Shown: positions 16,103 through 25,709 of the stretch, in pieces | Position numbering within the stretch: the first letter of the stretch is position 1 | Layout of the letters: every line of letters starts with the position of its first letter | The notes under the pieces: generated by a model | The model's input: only the letters and a program-made list of their open reading frames with translations | Databases searched by the model: none | What the model was told of the DNA's origin: nothing | Position numbers and translations under genes: made by a program | NCBI RefSeq assembly: GCF_001612765.1 | Contig: NZ_BDBB01000027.1 | Coordinates: 1-64,000, forward strand | Direction of reading: 5' to 3' | DNA from: Nocardia arthritidis NBRC 100137 | GTDB lineage: Bacteria > Actinomycetota > Actinomycetes > Mycobacteriales > Mycobacteriaceae | DNA: 64,000 nt

Positions 16103-17617
16103 CTATGGCCGGGGAACTTCGCGCATTCGAATGATGATGCGCCCTGTATCCGGGTCGGGGAATTTGTTCTCAACATAGAACGGGGTGTCTGTCTTGAATA
16201 CGACTTCAAGTTCTTCCGGCACGCTGGAATGATGGCCGATGTAGCGCCCGTCTGCCGACCATATCTGCATTTCCACCGGCCTATCCTTCGCGGCCGCCGA
16301 ACTGGCCGACGCCGAGGTGAACGGCGCTTCGGTCACCGTTGATCCGGGCTCGTACCGTGCCAGGTCTTCGGGGGACAGCTCCACGCGCCGGGTCACCGGC
16401 CCTTCGTACTTGGGGCACTTGTCCAATGCGGCATTCATGGCATCACGCTCGGCTATCTGCGCGGGTGTCAGGTTGTCGCCGGATCGGATAGCAGTATTGA
16501 GTGGTGCGCTGTCGCCGGTGTAGCGGCCGATCGCGTCGATATCCGCGCGCGGCAGATCCGGTTTCGGGATGCCTTCGGGATGCTCGATCTTGGGTAGCTC
16601 GATCGGGTCCTTTTTCGGCGGCCCGACCGGATCGGGTTTGACCGGCAGGCGCCCGCCCGGCAGATTCTCCAGGTCCCGCACATGCCGGGCGATATCCTCG
16701 TCCATCTTCACGCCGGCCGCGATCCGGCGTTCGGTCTGCCATGTCTCGATGTAGAGCCGGATCGGGCGGGCGTAGCGTGCGCAGATCGCGGCGGCACCGG
16801 CCACCCCGACCGCTACGGAGGCACCGAAGGTGATCCAGCTGGACGCCACCGAAATAGCGACGTTGAGGGCCAGCTCCGCGAGCAAGGCGTCCCGGATCGC
16901 TTCGAGTTGGGTTTTGAGGTTGGCGCGCAGTTCGTCCAGCGCGACGCGGTGGTCGCGGCAGGACTGCGCAAGATCGTTCATCGCGGCAATCACCGACTCG
17001 GCGGACGCTTTGACCGTGCGCAGATCCTCATCGATGAACGCGACTTCGGGCGCGGTGAGTGAGTCGAACGCGACCGCGGCGGCTTCGAGAGCGGCCGGGA
17101 ACGATGCCACCGTGTCGGAGGCGGCGGTTCGTGCCCACGTATCGGCCGCGTTGGAGATGGTCGTGGCGTTGCCGTCCGGCACGATGATGCCGATCATCTC
17201 GGCGAGCCCGATTCCCTCATCCGCCAACCCGTTTCCGGGACCGCCGGCCGAGGGCAACGGGATGCGGCACACCACCACCGGAGGCATGAACGGCGCAGGC
17301 TGGGCGGGCGGCGGCGCTGTCTCACCCATCGTCGCTTTGTGCTCGGCTACCTCGTGGTTGTATCCGATGGTCTGCAATATCGTGGCGTAGTCGTGCGCGG
17401 CGGTGGCGATTTTCGACACCATGCTCAGAATGGCAGCGGCCCGATTGTCATAGGACTCACCCCATTTTTTCGCATCCGAATACGAGCCCGCCATATTCGT
17501 GGCCTTCGCCATATTCGGCCACTCGCCGTCAATCGACATCCAGAATCGCGACGCGGCATCGGCGAGCTTTTGTGCGGTGTCGTAGTAGACCGGCACCGAC
17601 ACGTCGAGCACGGTCAC
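16103..17617 (-). CDS. WXG/type VII-style secreted effector with C-terminal ADP-ribosyltransferase-like domain
   Basis: A 504-residue protein. The N-terminal helical region (about 1-100) resembles WXG100-type secretion domains. A long helical middle has a hydrophobic stretch (about 250-282), and a Pro/Lys-rich linker spans about 320-358. The C-terminal domain (about 358-502) has the landmarks of arginine-type ADP-ribosyltransferases in order: YTGDSAPLNTAIR, Arg at 410-411 after GPVT, FTSAS at 433-437 (the STS element) and ELE at 469-471 (the ExE element), with EVVFKTDTPFYV behind it. This R-S-E triad is what an NAD-dependent toxin needs. The gene overlaps the upstream WXG100 gene by 4 bp. The enzyme class is inferred from motifs. 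Confidence 0.8.
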   Translation of the reverse strand: MTVLDVSVPVYYDTAQKLADAASRFWMSIDGEWPNMAKATNMAGSYSDAKKWGESYDNRAAAILSMVSKIATAAHDYATILQTIGYNHEVAEHKATMGETAPPPAQPAPFMPPVVVCRIPLPSAGGPGNGLADEGIGLAEMIGIIVPDGNATTISNAADTWARTAASDTVASFPAALEAAAVAFDSLTAPEVAFIDEDLRTVKASAESVIAAMNDLAQSCRDHRVALDELRANLKTQLEAIRDALLAELALNVAISVASSWITFGASVAVGVAGAAAICARYARPIRLYIETWQTERRIAAGVKMDEDIARHVRDLENLPGGRLPVKPDPVGPPKKDPIELPKIEHPEGIPKPDLPRADIDAIGRYTGDSAPLNTAIRSGDNLTPAQIAERDAMNAALDKCPKYEGPVTRRVELSPEDLARYEPGSTVTEAPFTSASASSAAAKDRPVEMQIWSADGRYIGHHSSVPEELEVVFKTDTPFYVENKFPDPDTGRIIIRMREVPRP

Positions 17618-17922
17618 CGCGCGGCCCCGACGCCACGGCCGAGTACGGCGAGATTGGCCGCTACGGCATCTTCGTATTCCTTACGCGCGGACACGGCAGC
17701 GGCTTTCATCTTCGCCAGCCCGTCACGAATTTTCGCGGCGGCAGCGGTCCACTCTGCGTGAGCCGTGGCGTGCGCGTCGGCCGCCTCGCCGCTCCAATTG
17801 CTCTGCACTGTCGCAACACGCTCATCGATCTCGCGCAACGAGTCCTCAACGAACCCGTTCAGCCCCTCTATGCGGGCGGTCACGGCTTCCAAGTGGGCCA
17901 GGTCTACTCGGTACTCGGTCAT
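17614..17922 (-). CDS. WXG100 family protein (ESAT-6-like)
   Basis: A 102-residue, two-helix protein with the WxG turn as WSG at residues 43-45, preceded and followed by amphipathic helices and ending in a short Arg/Gly tail. WXG100 proteins are substrates or secretion partners of type VII (ESX) systems and form helical hairpin dimers. Its stop overlaps the start of the effector gene by 4 bp and its partner gene lies 33 bp upstream, so they probably form a heterodimer that carries the effector. No ESX machinery gene is in the window. Confidence 0.9.
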   Translation of the reverse strand: MTEYRVDLAHLEAVTARIEGLNGFVEDSLREIDERVATVQSNWSGEAADAHATAHAEWTAAAAKIRDGLAKMKAAAVSARKEYEDAVAANLAVLGRGVGAAR

Positions 17923-17955
17923 AAGTCGTTGCCTTCAGTGGATTCGGGTCGGTTG

Positions 17956-18285
17956 TCAGACCGGCGGCAGGCTCAATGAGCTGTATCGGTCGGCGGCCGC
18001 GGTGTCGGCGGCCGCACTGCGATCCACCACCACGCCTAGTAAGTCGGCCATGTCGGCCAGCGCTTCGAACACACCAAGTGCGGCGGTGTGTGTCTCGTCC
18101 CAGGCGACCGCGTAGGCGGTAGCCGCCGCGCCGCGCCAACTCGACATGAGTCCGTCGACTTCGGCGCTGGCCGAATGCAATCCGCTGATCAGTGCTTGTG
18201 CGGTCTGCTGCACATAGCGCCCGGCATCGGAGACGTGTTCAGGCACCACGGTGAAGGTGGTTGTGGCGGACGGATTGTGCGTCAA
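17956..18285 (-). CDS. WXG100-like protein, partner of the downstream WXG100 protein
   Basis: A 109-residue protein if read from TTG 18285, which has AGAGGG eight bases upstream. The frame is open to 18369, but those extra residues do not resemble the family. It shows the WxG turn as WRG at residues 50-52 between two Ala-rich helices and has a polar tail. It is the first gene of the four-gene cassette; the promoter must lie in 18286-18407. It belongs to the same class as its neighbour, as expected for an EsxA/EsxB-style pair. Confidence 0.8.
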   Translation of the reverse strand: MTHNPSATTTFTVVPEHVSDAGRYVQQTAQALISGLHSASAEVDGLMSSWRGAAATAYAVAWDETHTAALGVFEALADMADLLGVVVDRSAAADTAAADRYSSLSLPPV

Positions 18286-18407
18286 CTTCTCTGCCCTCTC
18301 ATCCCCCCACAGGATGGTTTCGAATAGTTGGACGTACCGCGTAGTCGTTCGGTTCCATCCGAATTGCAATCTCTCACATCGAGTCTGGATCTGCTGAACT
18401 ACCTCCT

Positions 18408-18593
18408 GGCTGGGCCTTCCTGGTGTCCTGGGGCGGCACCGCGTTCGCGATCGTCGGCGTGACCGGGATGCTCATTCTGGCCGCGGTGAAGCGCTGGTAC
18501 ATGTGGTATTGGCCGGTGCTTGCGATCGTGCTGATCGTCGCCTCGTTCGGCGGCGGCCTCGCCCTGGCGTCCCAGGTCTACCCGGGAAACTGA
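18408..18593 (+). pseudogene. Duplicated 3' fragment of the 15308-15718 membrane gene
   Basis: This stretch encodes the last 61 residues and stop codon of the small membrane protein, without its start or ribosome binding site. It is a by-product of the repeat and is not expected to be translated. A frame fusing it to upstream sequence stops quickly. Confidence 0.85.
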
Positions 18594-18623
18594 GCCGCCG
18601 AGATGCCGGGTGGCGGTGCGCCG
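18408..18623 (+). repeat. 216-bp direct repeat, copy 2
   Basis: Second copy of 15533-15748 with one mismatch. It marks the right edge of the inserted cassette. Downstream of it the sequence runs straight into the next membrane-protein gene (ATG 18638), which suggests that before the insertion that gene directly followed the 15308-15718 gene. Confidence 0.97.
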
Positions 18624-18637
18624 GTCATGCTGAAGGC

Positions 18638-18976
18638 ATGGCGTGGCATTTCCGGCGGCGAACGACCGATGCGCTGCGCGTGGCGCTGGGTTCGGTGATC
18701 GTGCTCGGATTCGGCTGGCTGATGGCGTCTTTCGTCCCGCTCTACGATGTGCTCGCGCGCGACGGCGAGGCTGGTAGTGGAGCGGGGTATCTCCCGTGGG
18801 CGCAAGTGATCGCCTGGACCGGCATCGTGGCATCGGTGCTCGCGGCGGTGTTCTCGGCGCTGGAGAAAGTGCGCGACGGCAGGCCGATCGCGTGGACTCC
18901 GCTCATCGCGATCCCGTTGATTCTCGAATCCTGGTTGGTCGGTTTCCTGATCGCGGCAGTACTCGTCTCGTACTGA
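18638..18976 (+). CDS. Small membrane protein
   Basis: A 112-residue protein with three predicted membrane segments (about 13-33, 54-73 and 86-110) and a basic N-terminus (MAWHFRRRTTD). The start ATG 18638 is 15 bp after the end of repeat copy 2. No family recognised. Its original upstream neighbour was probably the membrane gene now at 15308, and the two may have been cotranscribed before the cassette separated them. Confidence 0.7.
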   Translation: MAWHFRRRTTDALRVALGSVIVLGFGWLMASFVPLYDVLARDGEAGSGAGYLPWAQVIAWTGIVASVLAAVFSALEKVRDGRPIAWTPLIAIPLILESWLVGFLIAAVLVSY

Positions 18977-19030
18977 TCGGCCGTGACATCGGCGCATGTG
19001 CGGTTCGGCGCGGCCGACCGCCGAACGCCC

Positions 19031-19076
19031 GCCACCGGCGTGCGTGTTCGCGCGACGAACACGCACCGCCGGTGGC
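19031..19076. terminator. Bidirectional stem-loop terminator
   Basis: An inverted repeat of about 20 bp per arm (GCCACCGGCG + TGCGTGTTCG against its complement, with one extra G in the right arm) around a 5-base loop CGCGA. It lies between the convergent membrane gene and thiolase gene. There is no T tract. Confidence 0.75.
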
Positions 19077-19084
19077 GCGGCTGA

Positions 19085-20254
19085 TCACAACCTTTCGACG
19101 ATGGTGGCGTTGGCCAAACCGCCCGCCTCACACATGGTTTGCAGGCCGTAGCGGGCGCCGCGGTCCTGCATGGCGTGCACCAGCGTGGTCATCAGGCGCG
19201 CGCCGGACGCGCCGAGTGGGTGGCCGATGGCGATCGCGCCGCCGTTGACGTTGACCTTCGCCAGGTCCGCGCCGGTGTCGTGCGCCCAGGCCAGCACCAC
19301 CGGCGAGAACGCCTCGTTGATCTCGACCAGATCGATGTCCGACAGCTGTAAACCGGCGCGCTGCAACACTTTCCGGGTCGCGGGGATCACCGCGGTGAGC
19401 ATCAGTAGCGGGTCGTCACCGGCCACCGCGAAGCTGTGCAGCCGGGCGAGCGGTTTCAGCCCGAGTTCTTTCGCGCGCTCGCTGGTCATGATGAGTACCG
19501 CCGCGCTGCCGTCGCTGACCTGGCTCGCGGTCGCCGCCGTGATGGCCCAGCCGATCTGCGGGAAGCGGGCGGCCATGGCCGGGTCGTAGTAGGCGGGCCG
19601 AAGTGCGGCCAGCGTGTCCAGCGTGCTGCCGACCCGGATGCCCTCGTCGGCGGCGAGCCCGTTGATGGGCGCCAGTTCCCGGGCGAACAGGCCGTTCTTG
19701 GTGGCGAGCGCGGCCTTGTCGTGACTGGCGAGCGCGAACTCGTCCAGCTGGGTGCGGGTGAGTCCCCACTTCGCCGCGATCAGCTCGGCGCTGATGCCCT
19801 GCGACACCAGGCCCTCGGGGTAGCGCTCGGCGAAGCCGGCGCCGGAGATGTCGTCCGAACCGATCAGATTGGCGCCCATGGGAATCCGGCCCATCGACTC
19901 CACGCCCGCGGCGACCACGATGTCATATGCGCCCGCGATCACGCCTTGCGCGGCGAAATGAATCGCCTGCTGGCTGCTGCCGCACTGCCGGTCGACGGTG
20001 GTCGCCGGGACGGATTCGGGATATCCGGCGGCCAGCGCGGCGCGCCTGGTCATGTTCGCGCCCTGCTCGCCGAACTGGGTGACGACGCCGCCGATCACGT
20101 CGTCGATGAGTGCGGGATCGATGCCGCTGCGGTCCACCACCTCGCGCAGGCTGTGGGCCAGCAGATCCACCGCGTTGACATTGTGCAGTGCGCCGTTCGG
20201 CTTGCCTTTGCCGATCGGGGTGCGAACCGCTTCGACAATGACCGCGTCTCTCAT
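19085..20254 (-). CDS. Acetyl-CoA acyltransferase (thiolase)
   Basis: A 389-residue thiolase of fatty acid or steroid side-chain degradation (FadA family). The acyl-accepting Cys lies in DRQCGSSQQ (about residue 91), with the family motifs EINEAF and GHPLGASGAR. The C-terminal catalytic Cys sits in TMCEAGGLANA, where many thiolases have CxGGG; the CEAGG form is seen in several mycobacterial FadA paralogues. It starts at ATG 20254. The divergent HxlR regulator and a candidate operator lie just upstream, which suggests control by that regulator. Confidence 0.92.
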   Translation of the reverse strand: MRDAVIVEAVRTPIGKGKPNGALHNVNAVDLLAHSLREVVDRSGIDPALIDDVIGGVVTQFGEQGANMTRRAALAAGYPESVPATTVDRQCGSSQQAIHFAAQGVIAGAYDIVVAAGVESMGRIPMGANLIGSDDISGAGFAERYPEGLVSQGISAELIAAKWGLTRTQLDEFALASHDKAALATKNGLFARELAPINGLAADEGIRVGSTLDTLAALRPAYYDPAMAARFPQIGWAITAATASQVSDGSAAVLIMTSERAKELGLKPLARLHSFAVAGDDPLLMLTAVIPATRKVLQRAGLQLSDIDLVEINEAFSPVVLAWAHDTGADLAKVNVNGGAIAIGHPLGASGARLMTTLVHAMQDRGARYGLQTMCEAGGLANATIVERL

Positions 20255-20316
20255 GGTGCTTCCTTCCGGACCGAGAGCCGGGCCGCCATGCCTGGCTCTA
20301 TCAACACATAGTCAGA

Positions 20317-20341
20317 TTACCTCTGGCCATAGTTGAGGCAA
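20317..20341. promoter_or_regulatory. Candidate operator between thiolase and HxlR genes
   Basis: An inverted repeat TTACCTC-N11-GAGGCAA (6 of 7 bases paired) lies in the 99-bp divergent promoter region. It is a plausible binding site for the HxlR-type regulator encoded next to it. Confidence 0.35.
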
Positions 20342-20353
20342 GTCAGCTTCGAT

Positions 20354-20884
20354 ATGATGTTCGTCATGGCAGCAGTGATGGAAGGACCGTTGGCCGATCT
20401 CAGCGCGTGGAAGGCCGACGAATGCTCGATCGCGAAGGCGATGGACCTCATCGGCACCCGCTCGGCGGTGCTCATCCTGCGCGAGGCGTACTACGGGACG
20501 CGGCGGTTCGACGGGTTCGCCAGCCGGGTCGGCATCACCGACGCGGCGGCCGCCGCCCAGTTGCGCAAGCTCACCGAGGCGGGCTTGCTGGCGAAACGGC
20601 CGTATCGAGAGGAAGGCAAGCGCACCCGGCACGAATACGTGCTCACCCGGATGGGCCGGGATCTGCTGCCCGCCGTGCTGGCGCTCATGCAGTGGGGGGA
20701 CGCCTACTTACAACCGGGACCGGCCCCGCTGCTCTTGGTCGAGGAAGCCACCGGCGACCCGGTGCGGGTGCAGGTGCGCAGCGAATCCGGCCGTGAGATC
20801 GAACTCGAGGAACTGGGGGTCCGGCTCAACGAGGAGTATGCCCGGCGGCGACGCGAACGCCGTCGATCGGACGCGACGGACTGA
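20354..20884 (+). CDS. HxlR family transcriptional regulator
   Basis: A winged-helix regulator of about 176 residues. The HxlR core is clear: CSIAKAMDLIGTRSAVLILREAYYGTRRFDGF, followed by the recognition region ITDAAAAAQLRKLTEAGLL and an Arg-rich wing. A C-terminal extension of about 60 residues ends in a basic Arg-rich tail. Possible starts are ATG 20354, 20357, 20366 and 20378, none with a good ribosome binding site; I give the first. It is divergent from the thiolase and probably regulates it. The first Cys at the start of the core may be redox-sensitive as in some HxlR members, but that is speculation. Confidence 0.88.
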   Translation: MMFVMAAVMEGPLADLSAWKADECSIAKAMDLIGTRSAVLILREAYYGTRRFDGFASRVGITDAAAAAQLRKLTEAGLLAKRPYREEGKRTRHEYVLTRMGRDLLPAVLALMQWGDAYLQPGPAPLLLVEEATGDPVRVQVRSESGREIELEELGVRLNEEYARRRRERRRSDATD

Positions 20885-20961
20885 GCGCGCCACCCGCCCT
20901 CCAGTCGATGGTGTGCCAGCGTTCCGCGCAGTGGATGATGCCGCGGCTGGATCGCTGCCCG

Positions 20962-21033
20962 CCGGACGTGCGCACCGTGCTCACGGTGCCGGACGTGCGC
21001 ACCGTGCTCGTGGTGTCGGATGTGCGCGCGGCG
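20962..21033 (+). repeat. 27-bp tandem repeat, about 2.6 copies
   Basis: Units at 20962-20988 and 20989-21015 share CCGGACGTGCGCACCGTGCT followed by C-ACGGTG or C-GTGGTG; a partial, diverged unit begins at 21016. In one plus-strand frame they read PDVRTVLTV / PDVRTVLVV / SDVRAA. The repeat fills most of the gap between the HxlR gene and the convergent ATPase gene and does not clearly belong to any gene. Confidence 0.8.
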
Positions 21034-21062
21034 CAGCACCGGACGAGCGCGTGACGCAGTGC

Positions 21063-22145
<1,083 letters not shown>

Positions 22146-22236
22146 GACGAATTCACATCCCATCCCGGCAGGAACGTGCCGGACGATCCGAGTAAGGGTG
22201 CGGCGATCCTATCGGGCCGGTCGGCGATGAGCCATG

Positions 22237-23223
22237 TCAGCGTGTGCGCGCCTCGAAGAACGCGCGCGGGACGTCGACGAGCATCGCTCCGATCTGCTCT
22301 TCGGTGACGCCGTGGCCGAGCACGTAGGGAAAGACGTCCTCGAACAGGTGGGTGTAGTGCCACTGCGGCAGAGCGGCCAGGGCGGCCGGCTCGATCCAGT
22401 CGATGTAACAGCTGGCGTCCTGGGACAGCACCATCCGGTCGGTGTAGCCGCGGCGCACCATTTCGATCAGCGTGTCCGCGCGGGCTTCGAAGGTGGTGTC
22501 GAGGTTGATGCCGAAGCGGTCCATGCCGAGGACGAAGCCGGCGTCGGCCAAGTAGGCGAGGTGATCGCAGTCGGTGGTGTCGCCGCTGTGGCCGAGCACG
22601 ATGCGGCAGGGATCGACGCCTTCCTCGTCGCACATCACGCGCTTCACGTCCAGACCGCTGCGTGACTCGGGATGGGTGTGCACCGTGATCGGTACACCGG
22701 TCTCGAGATGAGCCCGGGCGACCGCGCGCATCACCCGCTCCACGCCCGGGGTGAGTCCTTGCCGGTCGATCGCGCACTTGAGCATGGCCGCCTTCACACC
22801 GGTTCCCGCGATGCCGTCGCGGATGTCGCCGACGAACATGTCGACCATGGGGTCGGGGACCTGCGCGCCGACGATGTCGTTCAACGCGGGCCCGCGGTAG
22901 TGGAAGAAGAACGGGACATCGCCGTAGGTGTAGACACCGGTGGCGACCACCAGGTTCAGCGGCACTTGCTCGGCGATCCGCTGAATGCGCGGGATGTAGC
23001 GGCCCAGCCCGACCACCGTCGGATCGACGATCGTGCGCACACCGGCGTCGTAGGCGACTTGCAGCCTGCGCACCGCGTCGGCGATGCGTTCGTCCTCGGA
23101 GCCCCATTCGGCCGGATAGTTCTGCTGCATATCCCCGGTGAGCACGAAGACGTGCTCGTGCATCAATGTCACTCCGATATCGGCGGTATCGATCGGCCCG
23201 CGCACCGTTTCCAGCGTTGACAT
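22237..23223 (-). CDS. Phosphotriesterase-like lactonase family protein
   Basis: A 328-residue amidohydrolase-superfamily enzyme of the PTE/PLL family, related to M. tuberculosis Rv0230c (Php). The binuclear metal site is visible: HEH at residues 22-24, a Lys in AAMLKCA (the carboxylated bridge), His in VHTH and GHSGDT, and Asp in SQDAS. Family members hydrolyse lactones such as acyl-homoserine lactones and, weakly, organophosphates. The gene stands alone between the ATPase gene and the pucR-type regulator, all on the minus strand; the regulator gene is 128 bp upstream. Confidence 0.9.
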   Translation of the reverse strand: MSTLETVRGPIDTADIGVTLMHEHVFVLTGDMQQNYPAEWGSEDERIADAVRRLQVAYDAGVRTIVDPTVVGLGRYIPRIQRIAEQVPLNLVVATGVYTYGDVPFFFHYRGPALNDIVGAQVPDPMVDMFVGDIRDGIAGTGVKAAMLKCAIDRQGLTPGVERVMRAVARAHLETGVPITVHTHPESRSGLDVKRVMCDEEGVDPCRIVLGHSGDTTDCDHLAYLADAGFVLGMDRFGINLDTTFEARADTLIEMVRRGYTDRMVLSQDASCYIDWIEPAALAALPQWHYTHLFEDVFPYVLGHGVTEEQIGAMLVDVPRAFFEARTR

Positions 23224-23351
23224 GGCAGTTTCTCCTCAGCTCAGCTGCGCACTCGGGGGAATGCTACGAACCGGTATGTGAGACGGACCATATTCGCCGA
23301 CACCGAAACTTCGTACAACTTTCGTGCGGTGCGCACATAGAGGCGGCCGGC

Positions 23352-24611
23352 TCAGAGCGCCGGGCTCGGCCGCAGTACCGCCGGTCCGAGCCAGCGCGCG
23401 GCCTGCAGCGCCAGGTGCAGGTGCAGCGTGCGGTCGTGATCGTCGAAGACGTGGCCGATCAGCTCGACGGCCTGCCCCACCCGGTATTGGATGGTGTTGC
23501 GATGGACGGCCAACTCCTGCGCGGCCGCCGCGTAACTGCGGTTGTTGGCGAGGAAAACGCGCAGCGTTTCGCGCAGCCAGAGATTGCGCTGGTTGTCGAT
23601 GGCGAGTTCACCGAGGCAGTCGGCCACGTATCGGCGTAGTTCCTCGATGTCATCACTCAGTAGGGCGATGGCCGCCACCTGCTCATGCGACACCGCCCGG
23701 GGCGCGCCGTGTCCGGCGAGCAGCACGAGTTCGCGTACCCGGTCGGCCTGGCGCAGGCTGCGACGGAATCCCGCGACACCGCCACCGCGCCCGCCGATCG
23801 CCACCCACACCGGCAACGACAGGGCCGCCAGCGCGCGCTGGATGGCGTCGATATCGATCGTCATGTCGCGGGAGACGGAGAACCACATCCGGACCTCGCG
23901 TTCGTCGGTCGGCACCAGCAGCGCCCGGCGCGGGTAGCCCAGCGGCGGCGCCAGCGCCGCGCGAACGGCATCGAGGACGTCCATCGCGGCCCGCGCCGAG
24001 AGCTGCGGCTCGGTCCAGGCGTTCACCGCGACGTGGTGGCCGGTCAGGGGATAGCGCAGCACTTGCTCGGCTCGGCCGATGTCGTCGGTCGAGCCGTCCA
24101 GTACCCGGGCCACCCACTCTTGGCGCAGGCCGCCGCGGCTGCCCACCCACCGGTCGCGTTCCTGTTCGTAGGCGATGCCGACGTGCTCGCACACCCGGTC
24201 GATGTACACGGCGGTGCGATTGACGATCCGGATGATGGCCGCCGCACTGTCCGGACCGCCCAGTTCCACGGCGTAGCGCATCGCGACATCGAGGAACCCG
24301 GCGTGCCCCACCCGGTAGGCGCGGATCAGCGCGGACAGCGGAACATCGCGCTGGGCGAGCGTGCGCGCGTACACCAGCGCCCGCGCCGGGGCGTGCACCT
24401 CGTGCTCGGCGGCGTCGTTCTGCACGAAGTCCAGGAGCGACATCAGGTTGTCGGTGGTGCCCGCTTCGAACAGGCCCCGCAGTCTGGTGTCCGAGTCGAG
24501 CGCCGCGACCTGCGCGCGCATGGACGCCGACAGCTCGGCGATCAACCGGTCACGATCACGCAGGATCGTCGAGACGACCGAGCGGACCACTTCGTCGTCG
24601 CCGTCGGTCAC
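23352..24611 (-). CDS. PucR/CdaR-type transcriptional regulator
   Basis: A 419-residue regulator. The N-terminal and central regions (about 1-280) resemble the GGDEF-like sensor region of the family, and the C-terminal HTH is canonical (LRETLRVFLANNRSYAAAAQELAVHRNTIQYRV). The start GTG 24611 has GGAGG eight bases upstream. Related proteins activate purine or sugar-acid catabolism, but many actinobacterial members have no known target. It is divergent from the LLM oxidoreductase gene (153 bp), a plausible target; the lactonase gene downstream is another. Confidence 0.9.
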   Translation of the reverse strand: MTDGDDEVVRSVVSTILRDRDRLIAELSASMRAQVAALDSDTRLRGLFEAGTTDNLMSLLDFVQNDAAEHEVHAPARALVYARTLAQRDVPLSALIRAYRVGHAGFLDVAMRYAVELGGPDSAAAIIRIVNRTAVYIDRVCEHVGIAYEQERDRWVGSRGGLRQEWVARVLDGSTDDIGRAEQVLRYPLTGHHVAVNAWTEPQLSARAAMDVLDAVRAALAPPLGYPRRALLVPTDEREVRMWFSVSRDMTIDIDAIQRALAALSLPVWVAIGGRGGGVAGFRRSLRQADRVRELVLLAGHGAPRAVSHEQVAAIALLSDDIEELRRYVADCLGELAIDNQRNLWLRETLRVFLANNRSYAAAAQELAVHRNTIQYRVGQAVELIGHVFDDHDRTLHLHLALQAARWLGPAVLRPSPAL

Positions 24612-24764
24612 ACCCGGCACCTCCCTCCGCCCGCTCGGCATCGCGTCCCCAACCTAGCTCGCGCCGGGCGTGTCGGCGCGCGCCGTGGACCGGTGGCTGC
24701 CTGCGGGAAGGCGACCGCGCCGGTAGCCTCGGGCGGGGGCGGGCCGAGCGACGAGGAGAGTGCC

Positions 24765-25559
24765 ATGAGTCGTCCAGTTCGTATCGGAGTCCAGCTACAG
24801 CCGCAGCACGCGCCGGAGTACCGGCTCATCCGCGACGCCGTGTTGCGCTGCGAGGACGCGGGTGTCGACATCGTGTTCAACTGGGACCACTTCTATCCGC
24901 TCACCGGCGATCCCCAGGGCGCGCACTTCGAGTGCTGGACGATGCTGGGCGCGTTCGCCGAGCAGACCGAGCGAGTGGAGATCGGCGCGCTGGTCACCGG
25001 CGGCGGCTACCGCAATCCGGACCTGCTGGCCGATATGGCGCGCACCGTCGACCACATCAGCGGTGGCCGGCTCATTCTCGGCCTCGGCGCGGGCTGGTTC
25101 CAGAAGGACTACGACGAGTACGGCTACGAGTTCGGCACCCCGGGCAGCAGGCTGGAGCTGCTGAAGGAGACCCTGGCCCGGATCAGCGCCCGGCTGCCGA
25201 AACTGAATCCGCGCCCGACCCGCGACCTGCCGATCCTGATCGGCGGCGGTGGCGAGAAGAAGACCTTGCGGCTGGTCGCGCAGTACGCCGATATGTGGCA
25301 CACCTTCGCCGACCTGGACGTGCTCGCACACAAGAACAAGGTGCTCGCCGAGCATTGCGCCGCCGTCGGCACCGACGAAGCGCGCATCGAGCGCTCGGTG
25401 CAGTGGCCGGGGCTGGAGAAGGCGGCCGCCTTCGTCGACGCGGGCGTGACGACCTTCACCATCGGGGTCAGCGGACCGGACTACGATCTGGACGCGGTCG
25501 CGGCCGCCGTCCGATGGCGTGACGAGGTCAACCCGGAACCGGTCAGCGGCCTGGCCTGA
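24765..25559 (+). CDS. LLM-class F420-dependent oxidoreductase
   Basis: A 264-residue TIM-barrel protein of the luciferase-like family in the subgroup that uses coenzyme F420. The visible motifs are DIVFNWDHFYPL near the N-terminus, GALVTGGGYRNPDLLADMARTVD and LGLGAGWFQKDYDEYGYEFGT, the standard F420-type pattern. The start ATG 24765 has GAGGAG six bases upstream. Substrate unknown. It is divergent from the PucR-type regulator. Confidence 0.92.
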   Translation: MSRPVRIGVQLQPQHAPEYRLIRDAVLRCEDAGVDIVFNWDHFYPLTGDPQGAHFECWTMLGAFAEQTERVEIGALVTGGGYRNPDLLADMARTVDHISGGRLILGLGAGWFQKDYDEYGYEFGTPGSRLELLKETLARISARLPKLNPRPTRDLPILIGGGGEKKTLRLVAQYADMWHTFADLDVLAHKNKVLAEHCAAVGTDEARIERSVQWPGLEKAAAFVDAGVTTFTIGVSGPDYDLDAVAAAVRWRDEVNPEPVSGLA

Positions 25560-25709
25560 GGACGGATTGCCTGACGGCTGGCGCGGCGCCGCGTGGCGTT
25601 CGAATCAGCGTGATCGAAATCTCGGCAGCCGCGCGGGCATCGGCTTCCCCTCGCGCCGACCTCGGGGTAGCTGTGGAACAGCAGATTTTCACGGCTAGGG
25701 TTGTCCGTC

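Noticed and set aside
20908..21054. 48-codon frame across the 27-bp tandem repeat
   Set aside because: No ribosome binding site and the sequence is only the repeat translated; treated as repeat.
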